In this document: in pieces, positions 10,101 to 23,623 of the stretch
Layout of the letters: each line of letters begins with the position of its first letter
Numbering within the stretch: position 1 is the stretch's first letter
Source: Riptortus pedestris
Taxonomy: Eukaryota; Arthropoda; Insecta; Hemiptera; Alydidae
Assembly (NCBI GenBank): GCA_019009955.1
Contig: CM032230.1
Span: 15,913,501-15,977,500 of the forward strand
DNA: 64,000 nucleotides
Direction of reading: 5' to 3'
Position numbers and translations under genes: made by a program
Notes under the pieces: model-generated
What the model was told of the DNA's origin: nothing
Databases searched by the model: none
The model's input: only the letters and a program-made list of their open reading frames with translations

Positions 10101-13100
10101 ATTATTTTTTTCTAATACACAAATATTATTAACCCAAAAACAAAGAAAGAAAGGAAATGTAATTAAACTGAAATATATAAAATACTGAAAACTACATTTT
10201 ACAGATGAAGATGGAAATGGAGCAAGGCTTAATGGCATTTTACAAAGTTAGTTACGCAAAGTAAGTTCCAGGCTGAAGGAAGGGAGAGGGAAAGAAATGA
10301 GTATTAAATATTTTCCGCTCATAATTCAATCCATTAGGCTAACACTTAAGAAAAAAATCGTCCACTCCTTGGAAGAATGTTTTTTTTTGTGAGAAAGTAT
10401 TCGTCCATTGTTTCCTCTTTATATTTATTCAATCTTCTTCCTCGGAAGTAGAAATTCAACATTGCGAAAAGAAGCAATCCTTGTTGTGTGCTGTGGTAGG
10501 ATAGAGATGGGCTAGTTTACAATTGAGCCCACTCCTACACACCATTAGTATTCCTCGTCTTGAGGGATTTTGTGAACCAGCTCTAAATCTAGATTTTTTT
10601 CAGTTCAAGTAGACCAGCTGAACATCCACCATTTACTGATATCCATCGACTAGGCGTTGAGGGAGTTTCTTTCTCTTGTTAAAAACTGATTCTCAGTAGA
10701 ACATCCAAGTATTTATTCATTCATATATTTCAGCCTCAACACATTTCAACAAGTAATTCAGCATCGGAAGATTTGTGCTTAATCCATCATATGCAATGAC
10801 TATATTTAGACGACCAATTTTATCACCAGGCAAAATTTGAATTGAGTATATGGAAGGATGTGAGGGTGGGTGTGAGAGAGCCTTTATACACTCCATCTCC
10901 TTCACATTTACAATTCGCGTACAGAACACTGATTGGTTTTAAACTCCATTACAAAAGTTCATTGTGCTGGAAAACACTAAATGAATATGCAATGTAAACG
11001 ATAATTTAAATAATCAAATAATAATTTCTCTATAATTGTACTTAATCATAATTATCCCTTTAAGTTTATAAAACATTAGCTACAATTAATATATGAAGTG
11101 TTGTAATTGAGAAAGAGAGGAGACAATGGATTAAATCTAGTTATTAAGTATAGGCACGATGAGTTGGAGCAGAATGCTCAACATAAGAGCATTAATTACA
11201 AATAAATAATTGTTCTAGTAAATATGAATATTTAATTACTTTTAAGAATTGGGACAACAATTATTAGCATTGGTTAAATACATCATCCAAAGGTGGAGTA
11301 TATATATTTATTTATATATAAATATACTAGAAAATAAAATAAGTAATACAACTTCTTAAAGTTTAGTAAACAATAATAATAATAAAGTATGTTCATTTGA
11401 AATGTTAAAAAAATAAATTTACAAAATAAATAAAAACCCAAAATATCCTACTAAAATATGTAGACAAACACACAACTGTTGATTAACATCAACTCTGTCA
11501 GTTGAGTTATGCCTTTTCATTAGTGTATTAAATAATGGCAATTGATAATTAAGTTAATCAAAGTTAATTATCGAAGTAGTTTTCCATTTATAATTTTGGA
11601 AAAATGAATTGACTTTTATAATATAATAATATTAGGCGATAAAAAAAAAAAAAAAAATATCGGTAGGCAATTGCCTTAATTCTAAGAATGTTACAATACT
11701 TACATATAGGTTGCAAATCAGATTCATAAATACACTTACAAATGCCACAAAGAGGAAATAGTTAATTATTAAACTCCTCAACAAGCACTTTCCTATACCT
11801 TTGCGTGACACACAGATACATATAAAGTCCCTGGCATTCTTTGCCATTCAAAAATAAAATATAATAAATGTGGCTTCATTTTGAAGAGCCAAGAGATTAC
11901 CTTCTGAATTCATCGAGTACTGGCCGAACTGCTTTAAAATGAAATGTATTCTCAAACTCATTTATTCATATTACAAAGAGCATACCCAAAGATTTTCAGT
12001 TTTACATACAGAGTAATTCAATTATCGGGCTAATAAAATGTATGGAGAACTTGTGACTCAATGTAACTATTATTTTCTAATCGTAAATTAAAATTTTTGT
12101 TGCTAGTGAGAATCTTTAAATGGTTTCCCTCAAGCAAGATATCTTGAACAAACTGCAACCTTAATTATTCCATATTAAATCTATTATCTTATCTATATTG
12201 CCTAGCTGCTGAAATGCACACTCTCTTACATTCCCAGAAAGGCAGGTATTGTACATCTTTGAATTCTTATACCTGCCTTAATATTTACTCGATGCACAAT
12301 ATTAATTAATATTTTATAAATCAAATCCAATTTGAATTACACACCACAAAAATTGAAAACAATACATTACATATGCTAATACTAAAGATCTATAAGGTTG
12401 GAATAACTTCCTGGGACTAAATTATTAAAAGTATAAGACCACTAAAAGAATGCTGCTTTAAAAGAAATATCAAAATATAATTTAGATGAAATTTAGTAGT
12501 GATGATGGATGAGACATGAAATATACTAAGTAAACCCACAAATAAATAATAGCTATTCTTTTTAAAAATTTTCTTCACTTCTGATTATTTTGGTTTACTG
12601 AAATCTGTAAAGAAAAATAATAAGTAAATATTTTTTACTTATTTAATATTCTACTCTATTCCCATACCTTAAATATTAATATAAATATAATGATAACAAA
12701 TTTTAAATTAACTTCTTAAACAAATACAGGACAAATACTAGGAACACTTCTTTTTCTCTAATTTACAACTTCAACCACCCCTTCGACAAACTATTTAATC
12801 AATATAAAAATAGCTATTGTTAATCAGAAAGAATATTATGTAAGTATATGTGGTCATTTCTACACAAATTCAATTCTAGCGAATGTGTAGATTAACAGAA
12901 CAATGACGACACAACCTATTAATGGCATCTCATTATTAGAATTGTTAGTTTTGTTTTTATGGAATTTTATAACTTAGAAAACTAATTAATCAATATATAA
13001 GTTTGAAACACAGATGCTGCATAAACTAAACAGATTTTCCTTCTGATTGGAAAAAATAATTACAAATAACTCGCTTATATTCTAATTACAGGAATAGTAT

Positions 13101-13250
13101 ATAGAACATTCTATGACATTGAATTATTAATAGTGTATACCAAATAACAGTTTCAGGCTGATTCAACATATTCTGTTTTATTTTAATGCTGTCTCTATAC
13201 ACCTGCCCCTGCCCCATCTCCTCCCATGGCATTTATCCTATTATGACTAT
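7200..13250. other. AT-rich stretch without recognisable genes
   Basis: About 6 kb of AT-rich DNA with short A and T tracts (for example 7869-7885, 8370-8391, 11641-11657). All open frames are short (84 codons or fewer) and without family motifs. A 45 bp near-tandem unit with GAACTGATATATGAGTCGG lies at about 9065-9150. The sequence CTGACTGAGGGTTAA at 9445-9459 looks like a piggyBac-type end but has no matching left end. It could be intergenic, intronic or old transposon sequence. Confidence 0.5.
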
Positions 13251-13280
13251 TAACACAGTTTATTTTTAGCGTTTTATATA

Positions 13281-13284
<4 letters not shown>

Positions 13285-13329
<45 letters not shown>
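13285..13329. repeat. (TA)n microsatellite
   Basis: Uninterrupted TA dinucleotides, preceded by a shorter TATATATATTTA stretch. Confidence 0.95.
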
Positions 13330-13332
<3 letters not shown>

Positions 13333-13869
13333 TTAAATAAAGAATATAGGATAAATCAAGTGAATATTGAGCTCTGTAGAAAAATAATCTTTGTTGATGA
13401 TGTCACACCGAACATATCTGTATGTGTATCACAGTAAAGGTCCAATGAAAACGATATTTGATATTTAAGCTAGGGGCCAGATATTTCATGATGTAACAGC
13501 TTATATTGTTAATATGACATGAGTAGGAGTCGGGGTTTACTGTGCGCTGGAAACTAAGGAATGCATATACCTAAGTTAATAATTATGATAGAGAAAACAT
13601 GTATAGAGCAAGATTTATAGAAAACCAAGCTTACAAGATTGGTTCTGTGCAATTTTTCTACAGGAATCATAGAATCCGAGGTATTTTGATTTTTTCCCCT
13701 CCCCTGCACCAACTCTAACGATTAGCAAAAAAGTATATATTGACATTTTCAGATAATAAAAGTTTGTCAAAACTTGCATCCAAAGTACAACCTCAATAGC
13801 TGATTTGAATCTGATCCCTGATGGGAAGTCACCTATATTATGGAAAATTAGCATAGATAATGGATACAT

Positions 13870-16195
13870 TTTTGGGAAACAAATGGAATATCTTAACTTA
13901 TTTGTTTTTCACACACATTTCACATCATATATGATGCCTCTACAGGAGTTTTACGTATATTATAAAATGATGACCTTATCACCGAAGCAATTATGACAGG
14001 ACTAACAATACAATCAGATGATTAGATCAGTATGATAATAAGAGAAAATGAAGAACAGTATGAAAATGAATAACAGAAGAATAGTATGAAATAAAGATGT
14101 GGGACCAATAACATGGACATACTGGGATGACATCAGAAGAAGTTGCAGACATATAAAAAATAAAATCAAACAGGACACAAGGTTATAAAATGAAGTACTC
14201 TTACTACATTTTATATAGGAGTATGGTTGCAAACTTAAAAGGAACGATTAAAACACATTATAGAAATGTTGATACTTTACAAAACAAAACCTCCTTGGCC
14301 AAGCTTCTGGCATTTAAACATAGATTTAACATTGGAAATGTAGGGATTTCAGATAAAGGACATGAATGTAACCAAGTGGAAGAAATGTATAAATAATTAA
14401 AAAAAAACTAAGTGTTGTTAACAAGAAAACTGAGGTAACAATTTTTTCATTATATATTTATCAAATATTTTGGCATCCGGATCTGTGAAAAGGAGATTGT
14501 TTCTGACCCTTTTCTCTGAAAGTATTGAGCTAGGATTTGGATATAAATGTAGCTCTCCAGACAAAGAGAGGCAGGAGACATTGTGACTTGATTCATATAT
14601 ATCCCTACAAGCAGTTGTCCACAAAACTGGAAAGTAAACTAGAATAGTTGAAGGTAATTACAAGGAGGAAGAGGCTACAAACCCTAACTCACAACTACAT
14701 CTCCATCAAGGCCAGTAGCCAGATGTCATCAGAGTGGCGAATGATTCTATATTTAGTTTACCTTCGAATGATTCTATATTTAGTTTACCTTCATTTAAAG
14801 GGTCAGGACTGGAATATGGGAAGAATGTGGGAAATGCTAAGACTGTGAATACTGCATCAATGAATGCTATCAAATCCACTATCAGTGCTACTGAGGGTTT
14901 TCCAAGAATAAATGGAGAATCAGACCTTTCTGCCATTAAATTAACAACAATGGGTTTGGAGAATAAAACACTGAGTGAAGAGAGCAATATGATGATTTTG
15001 AGAAGGGAAGAAAGAATTTGATGATTGCTTAAGCTCAACAAGACTAAAGACATTTTGCTAATAAAAAAAATGGTAATACAACGCAATGTTAAGTGGCATA
15101 GTTTAAAGGTTGAATACTGTTCTTGTAAGAGGAAACACCAACACAGAAATGAATCAATGAGATATGCTGGAGTTATAAAAAAAGCAACAACGAAATACCC
15201 AATTAAAGTCACATGAACAATGCCCAAATACATGGAAATATTTTGAAGTGCCACACGCAGATACCCTTGAGATGCTGATAACAAGGGGCGAGGATATCTG
15301 CAGCTCAGGCGGGACCACAACTAAACTAAGTGGAATCTACGATAGCACAGGCTCAAAATAAAGATATCACATCCTCGAATTCAAAAGCACAAAACGGGAA
15401 GATAAAGAAGAAGCAGATCTTAAGCATAGCGATTTAAGACATAAAGCAGCTACAAAGGTACTGGGACAAGTATAACAATGACGGAAGAAATACTCCCTCC
15501 GTTCCATAACTTTGAACAAGCAATGAGAGATAAAACATTAAAAAGTGTTTCTAATGAATGCCGATAGAACTAAATAAAGAGGAAAACATTGATGGAAGCA
15601 ATTGTTGGAAGTGTCACAAACACCACTTCCAATTAATGACGTGGAACATACAACTTCATACGTCGGCAGTTACAATGGGAGAGCCCAACAAATGTAGAGT
15701 GCCATATCTGAAGTACAGATAGAGTTGTTGGATAAGAGAATATAGAGATGTAGGGAGAAAGCTGCAAGCTCAAGATACCAGAAAAGCCTCATAACAGGGA
15801 ATAAAGAACAAGAGATGAACCACCTAATTCATTGATAGATGAGTTGAGCATTCAGGAATAGTGGAAGCGAAGTAGTTCTCTGAATTTATTGTAGTAAACC
15901 CACTAAAGAAAAATCTACCAAAACTATTGGAGGAGGATAAGTGTTATAGACAAGCAAATTGGAATACAGTAGGATAGGGAGATTTCCAACAGAAGGGAGG
16001 GTGTAAGGTGATTCCTCCATCAAGGGCAGTAGCTCTGACTCATTTCCAGGAAGATTTAGCGACAATCAATGAGACAAGAGGATGATAGTGGATCTCCTAA
16101 AACGCTACACCATTGGCTTTAAGACATTTAGGCTCAGCTCAAACGAGAAATTATCCACTAATGAATGACATCTTAAATAACTGAGGTTAAGCTGG
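13870..16195 (+). repeat. Left arm of large inverted repeat
   Basis: The whole arm is matched in reverse complement by 17325-19640. Homology begins around TTTTGGGAAACAAATGGAAT (13872), is strong from about 13950, and is highest from about 15040 to 16130, where long runs are identical. It ends near ACTAATGAATGACATC, paired with 17340-17350. Small indels differ between arms (for example a 25 bp tandem duplication of the TTTAGTTTACCTTC segment only in this arm at 14741-14792). Arms are about 2.3 kb with a spacer of about 1.1 kb. Confidence 0.9.
14734..15021 (+). CDS. Unidentified frame in left inverted-repeat arm
   Basis: 95-codon open frame. Its counterpart in the right arm (18483-18761, minus) keeps the same product apart from substitutions and a frameshifted tail: NDSIFSLPSFKG, GLEYGK, TVNTASMNAIK and ATEGFPRINGES are shared. 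The protein is hydrophilic with Ser/Thr/Asn-rich segments. The NDSIFSLPS block is doubled in this arm. I do not recognise the family. A gag-like or ORF1-like transposon protein is one possibility. Further downstream in the arm (to 16190) there are only short broken frames, one with a C-x-x-C and H-H cluster (NCWKCHKHH, about 15598-15626). The opposite strand is also open here for 204 codons, so the coding strand is not certain. Confidence 0.35.
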   Translation: MANDSIFSLPSNDSIFSLPSFKGSGLEYGKNVGNAKTVNTASMNAIKSTISATEGFPRINGESDLSAIKLTTMGLENKTLSEESNMMILRREERI

Positions 16196-16419
16196 AGAAA
16201 CTATAAATTTTAGGCCCATCTCCTAACAATAGAAGAACTCATCTGAAATTATTCCTATTTGAATGATTGTGGTGCATTAACCTTCGTGTAGTAAGTTAAT
16301 ATAAATAAAGTTAAGAAGTCTTTAAATTTAAAGGGCATTTATACTCTTTCCCTTACAAGGTATTTAAAAACATAAAATTATTCCATTGATTGCTTTTTAT
16401 TTATTACAGCCGTGAATTT

Positions 16420-16570
16420 ATTTCCCATAAATAAATTTAATGAGTTCGTTATTTTTTTATTCACGAACTCATTAAATAAAATTCTTGTCCCACCCTGGGA
16501 AATTGCTGATAACATGTAGATAATCCATTTCAATTAGCCATAGTAGCAAAAAATGGAAGTTAATAAATAA
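16420..16570 (+). mobile_element. SINE fragment, copy 2 (3' part)
   Basis: Lacks the tRNA-like head but has the body hairpin and tail of the SINE: CCCACCCTGG, AACATGTAGATAA, CAATTAGCCATAGTAGCAAA and an AATAAATAAA end. The hairpin here is a perfect 14 bp stem (16436-16449 with 16463-16476, TTTAATGAGTTCGT arm) with a 13 nt loop. It lies in the spacer of the large inverted repeat. Confidence 0.7.
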
Positions 16571-17324
16571 AAATATTAATTGCATTAAAATTACAAATTT
16601 GTTGGTACTATATTTTACTGTTAATATTGTTTAGATGTTTTATCTGTTCTCCTGCATTTTCTTTCAAATCTGTGAGGATGATGACTTGAGTCTCAGGAAG
16701 AATGCAAATATATATTGTGACAGAGAATGATTTTCTTGGATTATCCCAGTTCATGAAGACATAGCATTCTTCAATTACATTCTAATTTAAAAGTTGTGTC
16801 TAACTATTCTTCGCATAGAGTATCTCTGTCCCAAATACCATCCCTAGAAGTCTACTTTTCTTTTTTGTATGGTCATTCAATATAGAAAGATAAAGGCTTC
16901 CATATTCAAAAGTGATGTTAGTGAAGTCCCATTCCAATCCCTAATAGCATTCCCACACCAAGATTAAAGCAGAATTCCTCGCAGGAATAGTTGGCTGTCC
17001 AAGGCACTCTCTGTAGTCAACAGCAACTCAGCACTCGTTTATTCAGCGAGCATCTTCCAATAGAGAAACAGTTTGTCTGTATGTATAAACTTGTTGGTGC
17101 AATCAGTAGCTTGCAATTTGCTAGAAGCAGGAAATGTTCCTAACACAGTCAACCTAGACAGCTTCTTGATCATCTTCTCGTGAAGAAATATAGAGATCAT
17201 GACCTTTATCAATATATCCATTGCACATTCTGTAGCTATAGTTTAGATTTCATTATCTTGATAAAATTTTCAGCACTTCATAAGTTTCTTGCCATGAGTT
17301 ACAGTAAGGAAAGCACAAAAACTC

Positions 17325-19640
17325 CTCAGTTATTTCTGATTTCATTCATTGGTGGATTATTTTTCCTTTGAGCTAAGCCTGAATGTCTTAAAGCCAATGG
17401 CGTAGGGTTTTAGGAGATCCACTATCATCCTCTTGTCTTATTGATAGTCGCTAAATCTTCCTGGAAATGAGTCAGAGCTCCTGCCCCAGATGGTGGAATT
17501 ACCTTACAACCTCTCTTCCGTTGGATATATCAGTGTCGTACTGTATTTGGATTGGCTTGTATATAACACTTATCCTCCTCCAATAGTTTTGGTAGCATTT
17601 TTCTTTAGTGGGTTTACTACAATAAATTCAGAGAACTACTTCGCTTCCACTGTTCCTGAATGCTCAACTCATCTATCAATGAATTAGGTGGTTCATCTCT
17701 TGTTCTTTATTCCCTGTTATGAGGCTTTTCTGGTATCTTGAGCTTGCAGCTTTCTCCCTACATCTCTATATTCCCTTATCCAACAACTCTATCTGTACTT
17801 CAGATATGGCAATCGCCATTTGTTGGGCTCTACCATTGTAACTGCCGACGTATGAAGTTCCATGTTCCACGTCATTAATTGCTAGTGGTACTTATAACAC
17901 TTCCAACAGTTGCTGCCATTAATATCTTCTTTATTTAGTTCTATCCGCATTCATTAGAAACACTTTTTAATGTTTCATCTCTCATTGCCGGTTCAAAGTC
18001 ATGGAACCGAGGGAGTATTTCTTCCGTCATTGTTATGCTTGTCCCAGTACCTTTGTAGCTGCTTTATGTCTTAAATCGCTATACTTGAAATCTGCTTCTT
18101 CTTTATCTTCCCGTTTTGTGCTTTTGAATTCGAGGATGTGATATCTTTATCTTGAGCCTGTGCTATCGTAGCTTCCTGTTAGTTTAGTTGTGGTCTCGCC
18201 TGAGGTGCAGATATCCTCGCCCCTTGTTAATCAGCATCTCAAGGGTATCTGCGTGTGGCACTTCAAAATATTTCCATGTATTTGCGCATTGTTCATGTGA
18301 CTTTAATTGGGTATTTTGTTGTAGCTTTTTTTATAACTCCAGCATATCTCATTGATTCATTTCTGTGTTAGTGTTTCCTCTTACAAGGACATTATTCAAC
18401 CTTTAAACTATGTCACTTAACATTGCGTTGTATTACCATTTTTTTATTAGCAAAATGTCTTTAGTCTTGTTGAGTTGTTGAGCTAAGCAATCATCACATT
18501 CTTTCCTCTCTCCTCAAAATCGTCATATTGCTCTCTTTGAGGTTCAACTGCGCCCAGTATGTTGTTCTCCAAATCCATTGTTGCTAATTTAATTGCAGAG
18601 AGACCTGATTCTCCATTTATTCTTGGAAAACCCTCAGTAGCACATGTAGTGAATTTAATGGTATTCATTGCTGCAGTATTCACAGTCAGCATTTTGGTCT
18701 TCCCATATTTCAGTCCTGGGCCTTTAAATGAAGGTAAACTGAATATAGAATCATTTCCCACTCCAATGATATCTGGCTGCTGGCCTTGAAGGAGGAGTAG
18801 TTGTAAGTTAGGGTTTGTAGCCTCATCCTCCTAGTAATTATGTTCAACTATTCTGCTTAGTTTATTTTCAATTAGGTGGACAACTGCTTGTAAACCACCT
18901 GGGATAGTTACATAGGAATCAAGTCACAATGTCTCCTGCCTCTCTTTGTCTGGAGAGCTACATTTATGTCCAATTCTCAGCACAATACGTTCAGAGAAAA
19001 GGGTCAGAAACAATCTGATTTTCACAGATCTGGATGCCAAAATATTTGATAAATATATAATGGAAAAATTGTTATCTCAGGTATCTTGTTAACAAAACTT
19101 TGTTTGTTTTTAATTATATGTACATTTCTTCCACTTTGTTACATTCATGTCTTTATCTGAAATCCCTACATTTACAAAGTTAAATTTATGCTTAAATGCC
19201 AGAGGTTTGGCCAAGTAGGTTTTGTTTTGTAAATTAACAACAAAACTTTATAATGTGTTTTAATCATTCCTTTAAAGTTTGCAACCATTCTCCTATATAA
19301 AATGTAGCAAGAGTATTTCATTTTATAAACATTGTATCCTTATGTTTGATTTTATCTTTTATATGTCTGCAGCTTGTTCTGATGTCATCCCTCTATGTCC
19401 ATGTTATCGGTCCCACATCCTTATTTCATACTATTCTTCTGTTATTCATTTTCATACTTTTCTTCACTTTTAAAGTGCCCGATATAATCATTTGATTGTA
19501 TTGCTAGCCTCCATCTTGTTTGTCCCGACTTCACTGCCTTGGTGATAAGGTCAAATCATTTTATAATAATTGTGAAGGATATGAAAAATGTGTTCGAAAT
19601 TGAGTGGAAGATATTTCATTTGTTTTCCAAATATTGACCT
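17325..19640 (-). repeat. Right arm of large inverted repeat
   Basis: Reverse complement of 13870-16195. Its inner edge is near 17325 and its outer edge near 19640, where the AATATTTGGAAAACAAATGA block ends. Neither outer edge shows a terminal signature or target duplication that I can identify. Confidence 0.9.
18483..18761 (-). CDS. Unidentified frame in right inverted-repeat arm
   Basis: 92-codon counterpart of the left-arm frame at 14734-15021. It carries one NDSIFSLPSFKG block instead of two and the shared ATEGFPRINGES segment. It then diverges into EPQREQYDDFEERGKNVMIA, corresponding to the region that is frameshifted in the left arm. Conservation of the product between arms while DNA has changed hints at past coding function. 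Family unknown. Confidence 0.35.
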   Translation of the reverse strand: MGNDSIFSLPSFKGPGLKYGKTKMLTVNTAAMNTIKFTTCATEGFPRINGESGLSAIKLATMDLENNILGAVEPQREQYDDFEERGKNVMIA

Positions 19641-19769
19641 TCCAGATGGCCAACCTCTTTGGTAAATGGTCTTCTCTATCAGAAAATGCTGTTCTCTATT
19701 AAGCAAATATGCTCTCCTCTATTAGGCAAATGCATGAAAGGGCATATATATGTGACCACCCTTTGGCTT

Positions 19770-19910
19770 CGATCAGGCATATGACAATGTGAATGGGATA
19801 AAATTTCTGGAGGCATCACACTAAAGTTGACTATCCTAATACCTAGATATTCAAATTTAAATTGTCAGATGTCAGTCACTGGCAAAGATAGCAGTAGCTG
19901 AGCTTTGAAT
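19770..19910 (+). pseudogene. LINE reverse transcriptase trace
   Basis: A short plus-strand reading FGFDQAYDNVNGIKFLEA followed, after two stops, by SNLNCQMSVTGKDSS. This resembles RT motif A of non-LTR elements (VDF.QAYDSV.R..L.EAL) and the segment that follows (L..L....S.C.V.V.GK.S). Only this stretch is recognisable and the surrounding 19640-21200 sequence shows no other coding or family repeat, so this is a weak call. Confidence 0.4.
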
Positions 19911-21209
19911 GCTTCTTCATTTATTCAGAGTTACTTTTCGAGTACACTCCCTGGCGAGCTGTGTTTGGTTGGTGAAACTCTCATGTCATAGTGCTGAACG
20001 AGAAATAGCAGGAAGTACTGTAAGGTTACTTTGTTTAGTTCATTCCTGTAGATCATGGACTACAGCTAATATCTTTAGCTAAAGAGACACATTTTTTTGT
20101 TTGGTTCTCTTCCCTCTCACAATTGATTTGGTTTATTAAGTTTGATGAATGAATTTTATTGTCATCTATATATCAATTATTATTTACATAATAAGGTGCC
20201 AACAAAATAGCTTATACTCCAATGCTTGACTACTGGTAGACAAGTAAATATTGTTTGTTAATTTTGTAATTTCAAGTTTCTTATCGTACCTATTGGCTGG
20301 TCATTCAATTCCATGGAGTAGGTCCAACAGTTGACGGAGGTGTCAACTACTGGAGTATAGGGGAAATATAAGGAGAGCAGCCAACATATGATTAGGTTAT
20401 GCTCCCTTGCTTTACAGCGCCTCAAACCCCTTCAAAAGGCTTAGTGACAACTTTTTATATATATATATATATATATGTTTTAGACACAAACATGGCTTTT
20501 AGATAAAGTAAAACTCTGAAATATAAAGAGGTGCAGTTAAATGGAAGAGTGGAAAATATGAGAATATTTATGAAGAGGAGCAGGTGACGCAAGACTAGCT
20601 ATTTCATCGAGATTAATGTGAAACTCCCAGTATTTAGAATAATGGGCCAGATTCAGTTACATCAAGACCATGGTGGATATTTTAGTTAATCAAATATTTT
20701 CAATGTGCGAAGTGATGTTCTCGCTCACAAAGGAAGTTCTGCTGATCAGTGTGCAAAAGCTTATTAACAAGATTCAAAGGGAGAATACCTTTAAGAGCAA
20801 TCAGCCTCATCAAAAGTAGTCTAATTATTTTGATGATAAATAATCGTAGAATTGGAGGGATAACTTTCAGCCTTTTTCTACATCTCCCCTTCAGCTCCTA
20901 AAGAACATACAGACAATGAAATAACAATTTGATTGCACATTAATACTATGAAACAACACACACAAATATTGTAGTAATTAATTAAAAATGATCAAACACA
21001 AGACAAGAAGAGAAATACAAATTTTAAGCTTAAAAATACTAATACACTATACATTAATAAATTTATTAACAAAAAAATATTATTGAAGACTTTATTGGTT
21101 CATATGGAAAATGATTGACCACGTTATTTGTTTAAATATAAGATAAGCCCACCTGAAGGAGCTTAGTAGTTAGCAGTTTTTCTCATGAGTGTAGAGTTTA
21201 GAGAACGTG

Positions 21210-21213
<4 letters not shown>
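19911..21213. other. No recognisable gene
   Basis: AT-rich sequence with a short TA run at 20456-20476 and no frames with family motifs. Nothing else is seen. Confidence 0.5.
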
Positions 21214-21249
<36 letters not shown>

Positions 21250-22764
21250 GCGATATTTCGTTTAGTATTGTTTTTTCGGCAATTATGCACATATCAAAAG
21301 TTTTTTATTCTGTTATTTAGAGTAAGTTTTGTTATATGCACTTTTGTCAAATACCGAATTATAAATGAGTTACACGCTAAAAACTATAATGGGTGTCAAC
21401 TAATGACTAAACCGGACTAAACAAAATTCGGTATGTGAATGTACAATAACTCTTCTATGATTATAAGCTATATCAAAATTTCTAGAGACGACTTAGAGTG
21501 GTGGTTGTAAGGGAGGCAATATATGAAAAATGTATGAACTTCGTTTCCTATTGGTTTTACGGCAAACATGTGCATTTTAGAAGGTGTTCATTTTGTTATT
21601 TAGGGTAACTTTTTTACATTCATTTTTCTTGTAAAGTAAAGTAAACACGAGATATACACTAAAACTATATCGGGAGCGAACAATTTTATTAGTACTTTTT
21701 TAAGTGTTTTTAATATAGGCATATTATGACAAATGTATTTTATTCTTACATGATAGTTCTAAGTATGATTCGGATTAGTGAGGTTATAAATCTCCTTCCC
21801 CCCCCCCTCTCCTCATTTATTTATTTTTTCTAGAAAATAACCTTGTTATTTATTTCCAATAGAAATGTAATCTTTAAGAGCATTTCCATTATTTAATTTG
21901 CATAATGTATTATTTAAACAAATTCATACTGAATTTGCACAAGGAGTGATAGCGGAAGTTGTGGGAAATCAAACTTTTTGATTCTAGTAATATATTATCT
22001 TATTTCCAATATCTTGACATTATTGAAACAAATATGTAACATCATAACAATTAAACGTTATTTTGTAATGTCATTATGACAAAAGACAATATGCGTTTAA
22101 AACTCGATGTGATTGTTTAAAGTATTACTTAGGTTGCAGGGAAGGCTACAATCTCTTCCCCCATCTATCTTGTTGAATAAATGAAATTATTTTTAGGGTG
22201 CCACTATTATTTAATTCCATCAGGTAGATAAATTATTAAAATAATATTTTGAATCAATAATTTGAGGAAAACAATGTTGATAACCCTCATGTTTGAGCAG
22301 AGTTGATGGGAGGCTAAAACAATGAATTGAGTTTACTGATTTCCTCTGAAATTCTGGCATCACTGGAAGTGATTTCCACTGAGATTTACTATTACGAATA
22401 TAATCTTATGTACAAAACTATGCATAAACTATACGTACTCAGATTGGTTTTTGATAGGAAATATGTTCATTATAGATGATATTTAATTTTAATATATGCT
22501 ATCCATGATTATGGTTTGAATTATTCAAAAACAGTGAGCCAAAAAGTGGAGAGGGATAGATTAGGAACACATTTCCATTTATTCTTCAAAACTAAAATAT
22601 CTATTCTAAATGTCCCCAAAAGTTACCCTTTAGGATTTGCAATTTCAGAAAAACTATACGTCGTGGAGGGAAGTGTAATTGAACACATTGAAGTCTTGCT
22701 ATAAAAATACCATCATTAATGAGTCAACAATTATTTCCCGGGCATTGCCGGGTACCTTAGCTTG
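21214..22764 (+). mobile_element. Helitron copy 2, long and diverged
   Basis: Starts at a (TA)n tract (21214-21244) running straight into AAATAGCGATATTTCGTTTAG, and ends with the hairpin CCCGGGCATTGCCGGG and TACCTTAGCTTG, a decayed version of the CTAG terminus. The first 450 bp holds two of the roughly 300 bp internal units seen in the copy at 25533-26817. The middle 1 kb is unlike the other copies. No Rep/helicase reading frame is visible. Confidence 0.6.
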
Positions 22765-23558
22765 TATATATATATTAATCATAGTACTTAAACAGTTGCC
22801 TAAGATTCGGCACTACGTGTAAATCATAAAGTCTGTCACACTGGTTTTGGGGGGTTTACTGAAGTCTGAAAACTAAATTATGCAAATATCTCAGTTAATA
22901 ATCAAAATAGTGATAAAACGCACATAACAACATTTATAGAACATGTAATTTGTAAGAAGATTTGTTCTATACACTTTTTCGATCCGACATATTTTAACAG
23001 AGATATAATGAATGAGAATTTTTGAAATTCCCCTCTAAGCTCCCCCATCTCCCCAGTCTGATTTCAGTTATTAATAAATTTTATCTTTATTTTTGCATAA
23101 AACATTTAAATATCAAATTTGGTAATGATCAAACAAAAATTACGACTGCTATAGCGTTAACAGACAAATATATACATATATAACATTTGGAATGGACCTA
23201 ATTTTCTAGATGGACATGTAATGAAATTAACATTGCATTACATAAGCCCATTATAAATGGCCATATATTTTATATTCTGAGTATTCCCAGCACAGAGCAC
23301 ATTAAGATTATTATGTATGAATGCTTAAATGTATTGTTTTTACCTTTAAATAAGAATTATATCCAATTTAGAGTGAAGTCACCATGTGCTCTAGCATTTT
23401 CATAGATAATGCCGATGGATTTTGATAATAACATTCACAGCTCTTAACGTCGGTACACTAAGTAATAATACGGATGAATTTCGATAATTAATTCACGTTA
23501 AATGCTCTTTTTGAGCGTATTTCGATCGGCAGTTCAAAGTTCACTCCCGGATTAGCCC

Positions 23559-23623
23559 TATAAAAGGAACCTCTCACGGCGGATTAAAGTCAGTCATATT
23601 CGGCATCCTCTGGAGGGGAGACC
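23559..23623 (+). promoter_or_regulatory. LTR core promoter: TATA, initiator, DPE
   Basis: TATAAAAGG at 23559-23567. The arthropod initiator TCAGTC is at 23590-23595 (A+1 = 23592, with TATA 33 bp upstream). AGACC at 23619-23623 lies exactly at +28 to +32 and fits the downstream promoter element consensus RGWYV. Confidence 0.7.

Noticed and set aside
10717..10929. 70-codon minus-strand frame in gene-free region
   Set aside because: No recognisable motif, no second copy, no splice or promoter context that I can support, and of a length expected by chance.
14706..15320. 204-codon minus-strand frame opposite the inverted-repeat frame
   Set aside because: It overlaps the plus frame that is kept in both arms. 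Its counterpart in the right arm is open for only 76 codons, and the product shows no family motif. Coding on this strand is not excluded but is less supported.
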